Origin: Acanthosepion lycidas
Lineage: Eukaryota > Mollusca > Cephalopoda > Sepiida > Sepiidae
Length of the DNA stretch: 64,000 nt
Direction of reading: 5' to 3'
Assembly (NCBI GenBank): GCA_963932145.1
Contig: OZ010586.1
Location: 50,640,389 to 50,704,388, forward strand
Made by a program: the position numbers and the translations under genes. Every line of letters begins with the position of its first letter. The stretch's first letter is position 1. The notes under the pieces were generated by a model, which saw nothing but the letters and a program-made list of their open reading frames with translations, had not been told where the DNA came from and made no database searches. Positions 53,253 to 63,932 of this stretch are shown one piece after another.

Positions 53253-54238
53253 ACTCAAGGTTTCCGCCAATCCAATGCCTTGGATTTCAAATATTCTCTT
53301 TGTCTAGGAATAGAGGCGACTCACTTCCGGTTAACGCCTGAGTAACTTACCATTTCTAGACGGCATTTTATTCTATTTGCGTTAGAGGTTCTTCTTCGAA
53401 TGTTGTAACTAAGGAAAGGCGTAACAGAACAAACATACGTGACATTGATGTGTGCAAATATTGCGATCACAGTAACAAGAATGGCACTAAATGGCAACTA
53501 CTAAGAGCAACTGAACAATGGGAAACAATAGTTTTATCGCTATGCCTTTGTGCCTGCAAAAATGAATTATGGGTAATCAAATTCGATACTGATTTGGTCA
53601 AGTAGATCAAATGAATATAAAAAATAATCGCTATACTGGCTTAAATATAAATGTCCACATTAACAGGGTTATATTTTCTTAATTTGTAATGTTAAACTGT
53701 CAAATTAGAATCGATATAAGTGTCAAAGTTTAAAGAGAAACAATTTATTTTACTATAAGATCAATAAATTATTTCATTAACATTTTGGTCTATCTTCTTT
53801 TAATTCTCTGAACACAATTCACGTATTTTAGGACTATGATTATAGGTTTGCTAAAATGACAAATGTCTCGATGAGTTACATTCTTTTGTGCCACCAACTC
53901 GGACCTTTACAGCTAAAGCCCCGCCTTACTAATTCCACAGGTCTGACTCCCTACGTATTCCTTTAAGGGTACCTCCGCTAAACTTTCGATATCTAAGGTT
54001 TAAAATTAATTTATAAAAATGAAAAAGCATTCTTGAAGCTTACTTTTTAGCTTTAAACACAGGAATGAATAATGAAATTAATGAATTGCACACAGCCGAA
54101 AAAGTTTATTGGTTTTTTTCACTAAGAGGTTACAACCCTTAAAACACGTGACCTTTTAATGATAATGTCATTTATGGACGACCATACTTACAAAAATGGT
54201 AATCTTTATGCGCTAAAAATTTCAATTTTTTTTAAAGA

Positions 54239-54585
54239 TCTTGATGCAAAACGACTTTTATTAAGCTTTTCAATTTTTAATTCGTAAATATAGTTTTAAC
54301 TTAATAACAACCGACTTGCAGAATTTTAAACGATTTATATATTATAAATTATTATTATTACATTTTAAAAAAAATTTAAAACAATTCTTGTAAAAATTCA
54401 TTATTTATTGATTTTTTTTTCTTAAGACAATAGTGTCCTTAATAAATCTTATTTATAAAAGCAATTAAAAGCTTTTCTAATTCAATAATTTTATTAAATT
54501 CAGCTTTTCTTCCCAGAGCCATGTAATTATTAATGACTTGTATCACTATATCATTATTGCGCAAACGTCGCAAAAAAATTATTAC
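54239..54585. other. AT-rich flank of the tandem array
   Basis: Unique-looking, very A/T-rich. Nothing recognised. Confidence 0.35.
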
Positions 54586-54587
54586 AA

Positions 54588-54918
54588 AAAAATATTTTTT
54601 GGCATTAAATAAAAAAAGTATTTTTTGGCATTAAATAAAGAAAATATTTTTTGGCATTTAATAAAAAAGATATTTTTTGGCATTAAATAAAGAAAATATT
54701 TTTTGGCATTAAATAAAAAAAATATTTTTTGGCATTAAATAAAGAAAATATTTTTTGGCATTTAATAAAAAAGATATTTTTTGGCATTAAATAAAGAAAA
54801 TATTTTTTGGCATTAAATAAAGAAAATATTTTTTGGCATTAAATAAAAAAAATATTTTTTTGCATTAAATAAAAAAAATATTTTTTGGCATTAAATAAAA
54901 GATATATTTTTTGGCATT
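54588..54918. repeat. 26-bp AT-rich minisatellite
   Basis: About 13 units of 'AAATATTTTTTGGCATTAAA' plus 'TAAAGA', with variation between TAAAAAA and TAAAGAA and between ATT and TTT. The last unit leads into a SINE tail. Confidence 0.95.
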
Positions 54919-54970
54919 AACCTGTAAAATGTTGGTAAACCGTAGAAAGCGAATCAATAAATGAATCCAA
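54912..54970 (+). mobile_element. SINE tail directly after a minisatellite
   Basis: 'TTAACCTGTAAAATGTTGGT' plus 'AAACCGTAGAAAGCG' matches the SINE tail. No SINE head is found upstream, only the minisatellite. Confidence 0.65.
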
Positions 54971-55310
54971 CTTGAAGGCTCGCTTTGGGCACAAGCATGT
55001 CACCATTGATAGAATCGGTCGAACTCTCTTCCCTGGTCGTTATCTTTAGTTTATCAAGGTCTCTGCCCAGCGATGATGTCTCATCAGTAACATTGGCTAT
55101 GGAGCCCATAGCTATGGAGCCCACTCTAAATCATTGTGCAAGATGGTTGGTGATCAAGGTTCATTGGCACGTCTGACAAATCTTGTTTTAAATCTTGCCG
55201 GCTGTCTAGCCAATTGATCACACCAGAAAAGCCTTGTGTTACCCAACCCGTGCCTAGCCGCTGATGAGACGTCCACACGGCAGGTAGCGATAAGTTACAT
55301 GGTACGAATA
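54971..55310. other. GC-richer unclassified block
   Basis: Clearly GC-richer than its flanks. It contains a short direct repeat 'GCTATGGAGCCCA' (two copies near 55,100-55,125). Both strands are open for 50-60 codons without a domain I recognise. Possibly a piece of an unrecognised retroelement or of the preceding repeat. Confidence 0.3.
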
Positions 55311-55729
55311 CTAATATTTTCTACATTTGTCTGCCTTTTTCTAACATTTTATTTGTATTAATATCGCTATTGTTCCCGCTCTTTTCTCTACCATCCTAAG
55401 ATATTTTGATAAAGAAATGAAACTTTTAAGGAAAAAATGTCTATCGTATAACTAAAATATATTTTTATTTGCAAAGCAATCCCAAATCATTTCGTAAAGC
55501 TTTAACATCACGAAGCTATTTACATATTGACTCTCGTGAATGTTGAAAGATGATTTTCACTTTTGAAGTTCGTCATTATTCGGAAGAATTTCAATATGTA
55601 CATTTTCGCTACAAATGAAAATTACATAGAGATTATTTTTAAAGAATTCATAGATTTTAGTTATTTTATGAGATTATTTTAACTGAATATTTGCATAAAA
55701 ATAAATCTCCATAAAACACTGTACTCTGC

Positions 55730-55730
<1 letters not shown>
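55311..55730. other. AT-rich DNA, nothing recognised
   Basis: No repeat or coding signal seen. Confidence 0.3.

Positions 55731-55822
<92 letters not shown>
55731..55822. repeat. GATA microsatellite
   Basis: About 23 uninterrupted GATA units. They give the YLSIYLSI run of the reverse-strand open frame 55,674-55,856. Confidence 0.95.
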
Positions 55823-56385
55823 TACGTTTAGTGCTTTCAAGGGAAATAACCTTCAATTTAAAAATACAGAGTTATTTCCCCTATTCCATACGTCGTGTCA
55901 TTGCCATTTTAATTTTATTTTTCTTACAAGCACTCGGAATTAACATTTTTTTTTTCTTTATTGATTGGAGTTCTAAAAAAATCAAAAAATTGTCATTTGT
56001 AACTTTAGCTAAATTTTATTTTTGACTCCAGTGAAGATGAAAAATTCATCTACGTGTTTAGTTAGCAAACATCTAATTTATTTTACTTTTCTTTGCATAG
56101 TGACTATTATTTAAACATGTCCCACCAAAATGAATACGTTTTTTTCCGAAATAAAATTAAAATATCACTACCACCTTTTCTTTAAAATATTGCCAAAAAT
56201 TAGAAATTCCTCCGATTTAAATTTTCTGGACTTATTCAAAAATTTATCATTTGTATACTGATTAGATCATTTTATCACAAAACCCTGTCAAAAAAATATT
56301 GGGGGTTCGGAGCTGTTTCAATATCTCATGTCTGGTTTTTAATTGTGGAGTTGGGGGCGGGGAATCAAGAATTTCTTCACAATTA
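55823..56385. other. AT-rich DNA, nothing recognised
   Basis: The short open frames reflect A/T bias. A GC-richer 'GTGGAGTTGGGGGCGGGGAA' lies at 56,344-56,363. Confidence 0.3.
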
Positions 56386-56480
56386 TTAGGTTGGTGCAAA
56401 AATAATGACGTAATAATGTCGTTTTTTGACGTTACGTCAAAAAACGACATTATTACGTCATTATTTTTGCACCAACCTAA
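56386..56480. mobile_element. Palindromic mariner MITE, subtype 1, copy g
   Basis: 95 bp, TA on both sides. Perfect palindrome around 'TTTGACGTTACGTCAAA'. Both strands read LGWCKNNDVIMSFFDVTSKN-type open frames (56,262-56,450 and 56,299-56,487), as a palindrome must. Confidence 0.97.
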
Positions 56481-56876
56481 TATATAAAGAAAAATCTTTG
56501 AAGATGTTATTTCGGTAAAAAAGAAACATTATGAACATTCTGAATTTGTCCTCTGAACCTCCGAAAAATAATTCAATAAAATTCCAATTTTTTTTTTTTT
56601 TTTTTAGATTTCGTGCTTTCATGATTTAATAGAACATTAAATTCTTTGGATTGAACCGGAAAAATCTACACTTTTTATATATTTTTGAATTAATTGTCAT
56701 TTTTCAGTGTTATTTTGAAATTCATCCTTCATACTTTTTGTAACAAGATTTTTAATGACATGTTTGAAGAATCGAAAAATCTAAAGTTTAATACTAATTT
56801 CGATGTGAATCGTTTTTTATATTTTAGTTTTTTTTTTGTTTTTTTTTTTTAGCAAATGTTAGATTATTTTTTGTGA

Positions 56877-56929
56877 AGAATGATTCACAATGATTTCCTT
56901 TTAAAAAGGAAATCATTGTGAATCATTCT
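56877..56929. repeat. Perfect palindrome with 26-bp arms
   Basis: Arms 56,877-56,902 and 56,904-56,929 around a single A, starting 'AGAATGATTCACAATGATTT'. No known transposon end is visible. Downstream of a poly(T) stretch. Confidence 0.9.
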
Positions 56930-56934
56930 ATGAT

Positions 56935-58734
56935 TGAATATTATGAGCAATATGATACAATACAATAATTCTTGAATTCAGTATAATTTTTTAAAAGATC
57001 ATATTCGATATAATTAAATATTTTATGACATCAACAGCCAAAAAAATGATCAAAACATAAAAGCAATAAATTAAACTCAAAATTATCATTTAAATAAAAA
57101 TACTTAAGATACAGAGTATAAAAATAAAATCATTTTTTTACCAAGTTTCATAAAAACGTATAGAATAAAAATTGTATTCCCAAACTATTGGTTTTATAAG
57201 GTTAAAGATAATTTATTAAACATTAATACCAATTTCTTGATTATTGTACTGTTGGTGTTCTATATTTCTTTAATTTTTTGTTGCTGCTAATTTTTCGCGC
57301 GCTTTTTAAGTCAGTGACTAGAGTAGAAAGTAATGTGGTTGACCACAGGCTACCGTGCGTAAATAAATGTTATTTTCCTTATGCTCTAAGCAAAAAATAA
57401 GCATTACGTTTACAGAACCCCGTTAATTAATCATTAAATTTACTAACCGACTTTGAAACATATCTCTAGGACAAATATTGGTTTTTTTAAGAGATTTTTC
57501 AATTTTTTGCTTACATTTTTCGTCTATAATGGCGATTCAGTGTGTCGATGAGTAAACATGTCAATGTTTTAAAAATGCCTAAAAACTTTATTTACGTACG
57601 GAAATTAATTTTATTTTAATACGGATTAGCTTTCGGCTATTATCATTCAAATAAAACCAAAATTTAACTTCAAAGACATTTTCATTATTTAAAATGTGTC
57701 TTTAGGGTTTTTTGGAAGTCCGTGGCGATACCAGATTCAATCAAGATATCATGAAATCACGTTTATTATGTAAATTCTACTTTTTACTCTTTTAAATATT
57801 TCTTGAATAATATTTTACTAAAGTCTATTAAACAGCAGCAAAAATGATAAAATATTTTATTTATATTTCAAACGTAGATAGAGTTACTTTTTTAGACTGC
57901 GGGGATCTCTTTTTGTCATCAGGCCGCTTTCGTCTCATAAGCAAGCTCGCGCCATCTCTTAACTCAAAATCAAACAAATCACTAGAATTATTCACAACAT
58001 TTTAATCAGCGCCTGCATGTCTCTTCTAACCATTTTTTTTTTCTTCTTCTTCATACACCTCTTTCTTCTCTCAATATTCTTCTATTCTCTACATTATTTC
58101 TTTCTTTTGTCTTACTCTTATCCCTTCAAGCTTTGGCCGATTTATATTCACTCTTTATCATTTCATTTCCGTTTCATCCGCCATGAATAGACTCACTTCA
58201 TTAGCACTTCATTTTAATCATTCAATGCGATAAAAAGTAAACTTAGTTTTTCTTTCCCCTTTTTTTATAATCATTATTCAATATGAACAGCCAGCCATGC
58301 GGGCAACGGAAAATCATTAAACATTTAAAATTATTTTGTTACAACCACTTCAGGTCGCTGTAGGAGAATATTAATTTTAAAATTGTATCGAAAAGAATCG
58401 TTAGATTACATTTTATTATCTTTATTTTTGAAAGAAACAATAACGTGTCGAACTGAACTTCTACACAACAAAGTGCAACATTTATAAAAGGAAATGCTCA
58501 ATTTTTCTCCATAAAATATATATTAGGTTATTCAGAAATCAATATAGGTTTTATATTTTTATTTGTTTCAATATTTTTAGAAATAAAGACACATGCAACT
58601 GTCGTAAAATTATAGATCATTTTAAATATGTTATGCTCTTCCATTCTGTTTATTCTATAATATAAATTGCTTTTCCGTCAATTTTCTGATGATTTAGCAA
58701 GATAAGCAATATGACTTTAGTTTCTCTCGGTCAA
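56935..58734. other. AT-rich DNA, mostly unclassified
   Basis: About 1.8 kb. 'TTAGGTTATTCAGAAATCAA' at 58,524-58,543 resembles a mariner end but no partner is seen. A C/T-rich stretch lies at 58,015-58,145. Confidence 0.35.
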
Positions 58735-59324
58735 TTTCTTCCTTTATGTGCCGTATCCCTTCTGGATGTAGGCGATCATGGCCCTCCACATCTTCATGTC
58801 CCTTGTAGCTCTTAATAAGTTTTGTCTTCTTGTTATTTCTCCCAAACCCTGTTCTACCATCTATTTAGTCAAGCTCATCAAGTATGTTTCGTGCTGCTTT
58901 CCTCTGTCGCTCTTTCCCTCTATCTGTCCTGTGAGTATCAGATTTTCCAAGCCCTTCTTCTTCATTACGTGTTCTAGAAATGTCAACTGCCTCTTCCTTA
59001 TGTTAAGTATAAGTTTCCTTTTGCTTTCCATTGTCTCCGAAACCTTATGGCTGCTCACATGTCTCGGTATCCTCAGCATTTTCTGTAGAACTTCATTTCC
59101 GTTGCTTCAAGTCTCTTCTTCACCTCCGAGGAGATTGTCCAGCATTCGCTGTCATACAGAACATTACAATACAGTACTCTTTTTCTTTTTTTTCTTTTTT
59201 CTAACGATTTTTTTCTGTTTCTTAATACTCTGATTAGCTTTTGGAATGTAATTATGGTCATCCCAACACGACTTCGGATTTCAGTGTCGCACTTTTTGTC
59301 TTCTTTGATCTCCAAAAATTTAAA
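58735..59324 (-). mobile_element. RTE-type LINE, 3' part of ORF2
   Basis: The reverse frames read, in order: FKFLEIKEDKKCDTEIRSRV, LYDSECWTISSEVKKRLEAT, LRIPRHVSSHKVSETMESKR and FLEHVMKKKGLENLILTGQI. The two open frames 59,073-59,327 and 58,861-59,079 carry it with one frameshift between them. This is the region after the RT core of RTE-clade elements. Truncated 5' of 59,324, where mariner sequence starts. Confidence 0.85.
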
Positions 59325-59368
59325 CAAAATAGGATTTCCGATAATTTATTTCTATGAGTTTAAAATTG
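59325..59368. repeat. Target-site duplication, left copy (44 bp)
   Basis: Matches 59,988-60,031 with three differences. The sequence belongs to the mariner relic ('GATTTATTTCTATGAGTTTA'-type). The LINE lies between the two copies. Confidence 0.7.
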
Positions 59369-59987
59369 TACAATTGGTTTACTGTGCCGTGGTAGGAAAT
59401 TTTTTCTCGCCAGAATCTATCTTACATATCTATAAGTCTACTATTTGTCCTTGCTTGGTGCACCTAATATATATTTAGATATTCTTGATAAAATCCAAAT
59501 AAGAATCTGCAATGTTATTGGTCCTGACCTGGCATCTCAGCTTCAGTCACTTTCTCACCGCTATAATGTAGCTTCCTTGTGACTTTTCTATAAATACTTT
59601 CATGGTAATTGTTCTGATGAGTGTTCCGCTATGGTATCTAGACTTTATGAATTTAAGCGCAGTACTAGATTGGCGGCAAGGTCTCATCATTTTACAGTTG
59701 AAATGGCTAAGTTCAGCGGTAAGTTCTATGCTAACAGTTTCTTTTCTCACACTTCTCGCTTGTGAAACTCTCTTCCGGCTTCTTGCTTCCCAGTCAACTT
59801 TGATCTCCAAAAAATTAAATGCAATGTCAATCGTTATCGTCTGTCTTTCAATTCTTGTTCTTTTATTGTCCTCTCTCTTTATGTTTGTCATATATTGTCT
59901 AACACCCAGTAATCCCGTGCTTTATTGTTTTGCATGGTGTGATGTCATAAAAAAAGATAAGTTAAAAAAAAAAAGAAGTTAAAATGT
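59369..59987 (+). mobile_element. CR1/Jockey-type LINE inserted in mariner
   Basis: Starts at 'ATTGGTTTACTGTGCCGTGG', then FFSPESILHIYKSTICPCL. 'IQIRICNVIGPDLASQLQSL' follows, then 'LYEFKRSTRLAARSHHFTVE', CKFYANSFFSHTSRL and the UTR. It ends in an A-rich tail at 59,960-59,985. At least two frameshifts. Flanked by 44-bp direct repeats, so this is a clear retroposition event. The open frame 59,602-59,982 is in the wrong frame for most of it. Confidence 0.85.
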
Positions 59988-60745
59988 CAAAACAGGATTT
60001 CCGATGATTTATTTCTATGAGTTTAAAACTGGCCACAGTGCATCACAAACGGCGAGAAAGATCAGTAAAGCCAAAGCATCAAGGAAGATTAAAACGTTGG
60101 TTTCAAAAAATCTTGCCGTAGTCAATTTCCTATGGAAATACGGATGATCGCAGAAGTCCTTCTGCTACTGACTACGATGAATTAAAGGCACTGGAAGTAA
60201 ATTCTCATACAGCTATTTGGGAAAGTTAAATTGAAACACTAGAACAATTCCGGAAAAAAAGTTACCTAATTGCAAAGTTGAAGAAGCTTAAACAAATAGG
60301 TACCAACAAATTAAACAAAAACTACAAAAGAAACACCATTATGAAGGTTGCACTTTGCTATTTTTACGCAAAAAAAAACGACCTATTTCTTGAACCCATG
60401 GTGACGTGCGATGAAAAGTGGATCGTTTACAACAACCGGTGACGTCGAACTGAGATAAATCTCCTACACACTTTCCAAAGCTAAAGTTGGACCAAAACGT
60501 GGTCACCGGGATCTTGTTCGTCCATAGTCGGGTTAAATCACAGAAGTTCTTTGAATTCTCTTAATCCTTTCTGAGTCCTACAGCCACAAAATCGATAAAA
60601 TGTATCAAAATTTGCAACGTAGGTATCCAACATTGACCATTAGAAAAATTTCAGTCTTCTTGCAAGACAATACTCGACCTCACGTCGCACTACCAACTCT
60701 CCTGATGTTGAACCAATTTATTGTTATATAAAGGAATATTCAGTC
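59988..60745 (+). mobile_element. mariner transposase relic
   Basis: Plus-strand reading gives 'RWFQKILP' (usual RWFQKF), then RRSPSATDYDELKAL (usual GRPSATDYDELKAL). 'DLFLEPMVTCDEKWIVYNNR' follows, with the mariner VTCDEKW signature and the first catalytic Asp. Later comes 'VFLQDNTRPHVALPTLL' (usual LLHDNARPHVA), with the second Asp. Positions 60,410-60,425 hold the CDEKW codons. Stops and frameshifts are frequent and the DYHLF part is absent. ITRs are not seen. Confidence 0.8.
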
Positions 60746-61405
60746 AATATTTGTTGTAATATAAATACAGTTTAAAAAAAATAATCTGCACATATTACTA
60801 AAAATATAATATTTAGATAAATATTTAATATTTTTTTAACTTTATTGCATCCCGATATCTTGATAAAGATTTCGCGTAAGTAATTTGCGTAAGTATTAAA
60901 AAGGAAAAAAGTTTAAAATATAAAAAATAAAAAATTAAAACTCAAACTTACATTTTGGTAATATAAAGTAGAATAATTACAAATTGATGATGTAGTATTT
61001 AAGAAATTTAACAAATGGAAAACGTTTCATTGAAACTCGACTGATTACGCGTTCCATCTTTCTAGGCTTCATCAGATCCAAAAACAAAGAAAGAAATGTG
61101 TGTTTGTGTGTATGCTTCAATAATGATTCAGGACTTTTTCTCTAAGCTGGCGTTTCTCGTGATTAAAAAAGAAAGAAAATGAGTGACTTTAAAATAAATA
61201 AAAAAAAAACGTCAATATTTATTCTGTATATTTTCTTTATAATTCTTGATTCATGTCGAAAAGTGTTAATATATTTCTTCCAGCTTTTTTTTTCAGAAAT
61301 GAATCAAAGGCAAATCCTCATTCAATACACCAGAATGGGTTGAAAATAAAACGTCACTTATTTTCTTTCTTCTATAATCACTGGAAATGCCAGCTTATGT
61401 ATAAA
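60746..61405. other. AT-rich DNA flanking a MITE
   Basis: 'CGTTTCATTGAAACTCGACT' at 61,023-61,042 has a near reverse complement, 'AGTTTCAATGAAACGTTTTC', at 61,614-61,633. This extends further out, 'TAAGAAATTTAACAAATGGA' against 'TCCATTTGTCAAATGTCTTA'. Together these form long inverted arms around the MITE at 61,409. Confidence 0.45.
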
Positions 61406-61660
61406 GTATTAGGTTGGTGCAAAAATAATGACGTAATAATGTCGTTTTTTGACGTTTAACGTCAAAAAACGACATTATTACGTCATTATTTTTGCACCAA
61501 CCTAATACTATCATTCATTATTTAAGCATACACACAAATACAAATACACACATTTCTTTCTTTAGTTTTTGGATTTGATGATGACTAGAAAGGCGAAACA
61601 CGTAGTCAAATCTAGTTTCAATGAAACGTTTTCCATTTGTCAAATGTCTTAAAAACTTTG
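61002..61660. repeat. Inverted repeat of about 100-bp arms around a MITE
   Basis: The left arm (61,002-61,105) and right arm (61,553-61,655) match in reverse with differences. They share 'GAAAACGTTTCATTGAAAC'-type sequence, GGATTTGATGATG against CATCAGATCC, and 'AAGAAAGAAATGTGTG' against 'CACACATTTCTTTC'. The MITE lies in the spacer. This may be an old fold-back element of about 650 bp. Confidence 0.65.
61409..61505. mobile_element. Palindromic mariner MITE, subtype 1, copy h
   Basis: 97 bp, TA on both sides, perfect palindrome centred on 'TTGACGTTTAACGTCAA'. Produces the end of the open frame 61,253-61,459. Confidence 0.97.
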
Positions 61661-61892
61661 GCAGGATTCTATATCCTATTTTAAAGATGTATATAAAAAT
61701 TTGAGCGGCGTCACATGATTAACATTTTGAATTTGGTGACAAGCATTCCAAAAAAAACTTTTTTTTTAATTGAAAGTCGTAATATTGCAAAATATAAGCG
61801 TCACTACGTGTTTAAGATATGAATATATTTGAATTAACGATTAACGATCAAAAATTGGAAAAGTAAAAAGAAGTAAATAAAATAAAATATAT

Positions 61893-62262
61893 AAATTGGT
61901 TCACTGTGTCGCGTTAGACTATTTTTCTCTCCAGAGTCTACCTTTCATATCTTCAGGCCTACCATTCGTCCATGCTTAGAATATTGCTGCCACATATGGT
62001 CAGGTGCTCCTGTTATTTATCTACAGCTCCTTCATAGAATCGAAAGAATCAGTAATATTATTGGCCCCAATCTGGCATCTTGGCTTCAGTCACTCTCCTA
62101 CCCCCATGAGATTGCATCCCTTCGCCTTTTCTATAAACACTTTCATGGTACTTGTTCGAATGAGCTCTTCGCTATGGTACCTAGACTCTTTGAGTACTAG
62201 ACTGGCGACGTGATCTCACCAATTTACAGTTGAATTTGCTAGATGTAACCGTAACTTCTAAT
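61893..62262 (+). mobile_element. CR1/Jockey-type LINE fragment
   Basis: Reads 'FFSPESTFHIFRPTIRPCLE', then YCCHIWSGAPVIYLQLLHRI and 'ISNIIGPNLASWLQSLSYPH'. It then reads 'LFYKHFHGTCSNELFAMVPR'. It breaks off at 62,262 in the C-terminal region without the UTR. The stretch is in one frame up to about 62,030 and shifts once after. Confidence 0.8.
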
Positions 62263-62264
62263 CG

Positions 62265-63525
62265 TAAGCACCACAGTCCGCGAAGAATCTATTCTCCCTT
62301 TTAAGCAAAATAAATTCTTCTCACTAAAAATTTTTTCTCGAAAGTCCATATCTGCTGAGTTTCGTGTCCGAAACGTAAACAAAACAATTTATGAATAATT
62401 AACGGATTTATTCAATCCGACAATTTTATTACTTCGTCTCATTGTCTACTCTTCGGGGCCAAGTCGGTAAGGCGTGTCGGGATAAATGGTAGTTCCCTCA
62501 GCCCTGAGAGATGCAGGCAAGATATATATGACTGGTTTCCTATTGAACGAACTAGGTAAATTCGAAATATTTTATTCAAAACTGAACTTGGTAATTCAAT
62601 TTTGCATAAACTAAAGTTTTGATTGGTAGAACTACAGCTTTGATTGGTTTAAATCAATAGATCAAATGTAGATAATGGCAGTGTTGACCTAACAGAGAGA
62701 CTTGAACAATAATGTCTAAATCGATGTTTTCTTTTAGATGACACGGCCTTCGATTTTGAAGAATCTCGATTTTTAATCCTATATTTTGTTTGAATGTTTT
62801 TACATGACAAAAATTATAAACTCCACCCTTTTTTTCTTAGTTATAGAAAGAAAAAGGCAAAATAGAATATGCGAACGAAATTTGTACAACCTTTGTTAGA
62901 ACGATGTAGCTGAGATCGCAATATCAAAATATGAGCGCTGCCATATTAAACAGAAGATCTCGTGATTGAACAGCTGTCTGGATATGGATCCTGTATCACA
63001 AAGGAAATGAAGATTTGTCAATAAAAAATATTAAGTCTTATCGAAGCAGACATGACCGTTCATAATTTCCGTATTGAGTTAGGGACAGTAATAACTGCCG
63101 TTCGCATCTGCAAAAGGGCAGGTGATGATAAAACCTGAATCTCTCTTCAATAGAAAAAAAATTATTAATTCTTAATGACTTTCTTTACAGCCAACTTCAT
63201 AAATCCAGAATGTTTTCAGTCAATCAATTCATTTCTCTTTTTTGCTCACTTATTTTACCCCCGATCGAGAAATACAGAATTCTATTTGGAAGAAGCAAAA
63301 AAAGCAATTTTAACATGCAACACATCCCGAAGATAGATTTTATTGTATTTTTGATCTCGCTGGGTTTTTTTTTTTTTTGTTTTTTTTAATTTTGCTTAAA
63401 TCAGAAATGAATAAACATTTTACAAATAATGAAATAAAATTATTGTTTTGTTTTTTGTTTTTTTTAGTACAGAAAATAATACAGAAATACACGAGAAGCT
63501 TCACAATTACAGCATTCGCCGGCCT
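62265..63525. other. Unclassified, partly repetitive-looking DNA
   Basis: 'GAAGAATCTATTCTCCCTTT' and 'AAAATAAATTCTTC' at 62,283-62,322 form a small hairpin. 'CTACTCTTCGGGGCCAAGTC' at 62,447-62,466 is GC-richer. No clear element or coding region. Confidence 0.3.
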
Positions 63526-63529
63526 ACTA

Positions 63530-63609
63530 TTAGGTTGGTGTAAAAATAATGTCGTTTTCTCACATAGTAACATATTTGAGAAAACGACATTATTTTTGCA
63601 CCAACCTAC
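63530..63609. mobile_element. Palindromic mariner MITE, subtype 2, copy i
   Basis: 80 bp with TA on both sides. Inner stem 'GTCGTTTTCTCACATAGT' as in copy c at 38,666. The left arm reads GTGTAAAAATAAT where the others read GTGCAAAAATAAT. Confidence 0.95.
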
Positions 63610-63884
63610 TATAAACGCACCCACACATTGGACCACCCAGATTTTGGCATGGAATATTTAGGAAGTAAAATGCACACATCACAACAAAAAATAAAATAAA
63701 AATTATAACCTTAACTTATGTTACATTCTCACTAACCATGAAGAAACACTTATACTATCGTACAAATTATACAACTGGTGCTTTTTTTTAAATAGAAGTG
63801 AGGTAAGGTTTTTTTAAGGACATTTCGTCATGGATTTATTGAAAATTGTTTTAGTTGTTTTATTATTTCAAATGTTATTATAGT

Positions 63885-63885
<1 letters not shown>
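63610..63885. other. AT-rich DNA, nothing recognised
   Basis: No features recognised. Confidence 0.3.

Positions 63886-63926
<41 letters not shown>
63886..63926. repeat. TA microsatellite
   Basis: About 20 TA units. Confidence 0.95.

Positions 63927-63932
<6 letters not shown>

Larger units (their letters stand above)
52132..54238. repeat. Tandem triplication, unit 3, with a 1,300-bp deletion
   Basis: Matches unit 2 up to 54,056 and from there continues at the unit-2 position 51,949. The deleted part corresponds to 50,649-51,948 and removes the MITE. The deletion joint has a 3-base microhomology (TAA). This unit also has more substitutions than units 1 and 2 show between themselves, mostly after 53,380, for example at about 53,381, 53,387, 53,545, 53,830 and 53,899. 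Confidence 0.95.

Noticed and set aside
54588-54918. Centromeric or telomeric satellite
   Set aside because: Only about 13 units of 26 bp, no higher-order structure and no TTAGGG-type repeats.
56262-56487. A conserved peptide LGWCKNNDVIMSFFDV found at several loci
   Set aside because: It is the chance translation of the palindromic MITE end, which explains its appearance on both strands.
58524-58700. Another complete mariner MITE starting TTAGGTTATTCAG
   Set aside because: No matching inverted end or TA pair was found downstream, so at most a stray end fragment.
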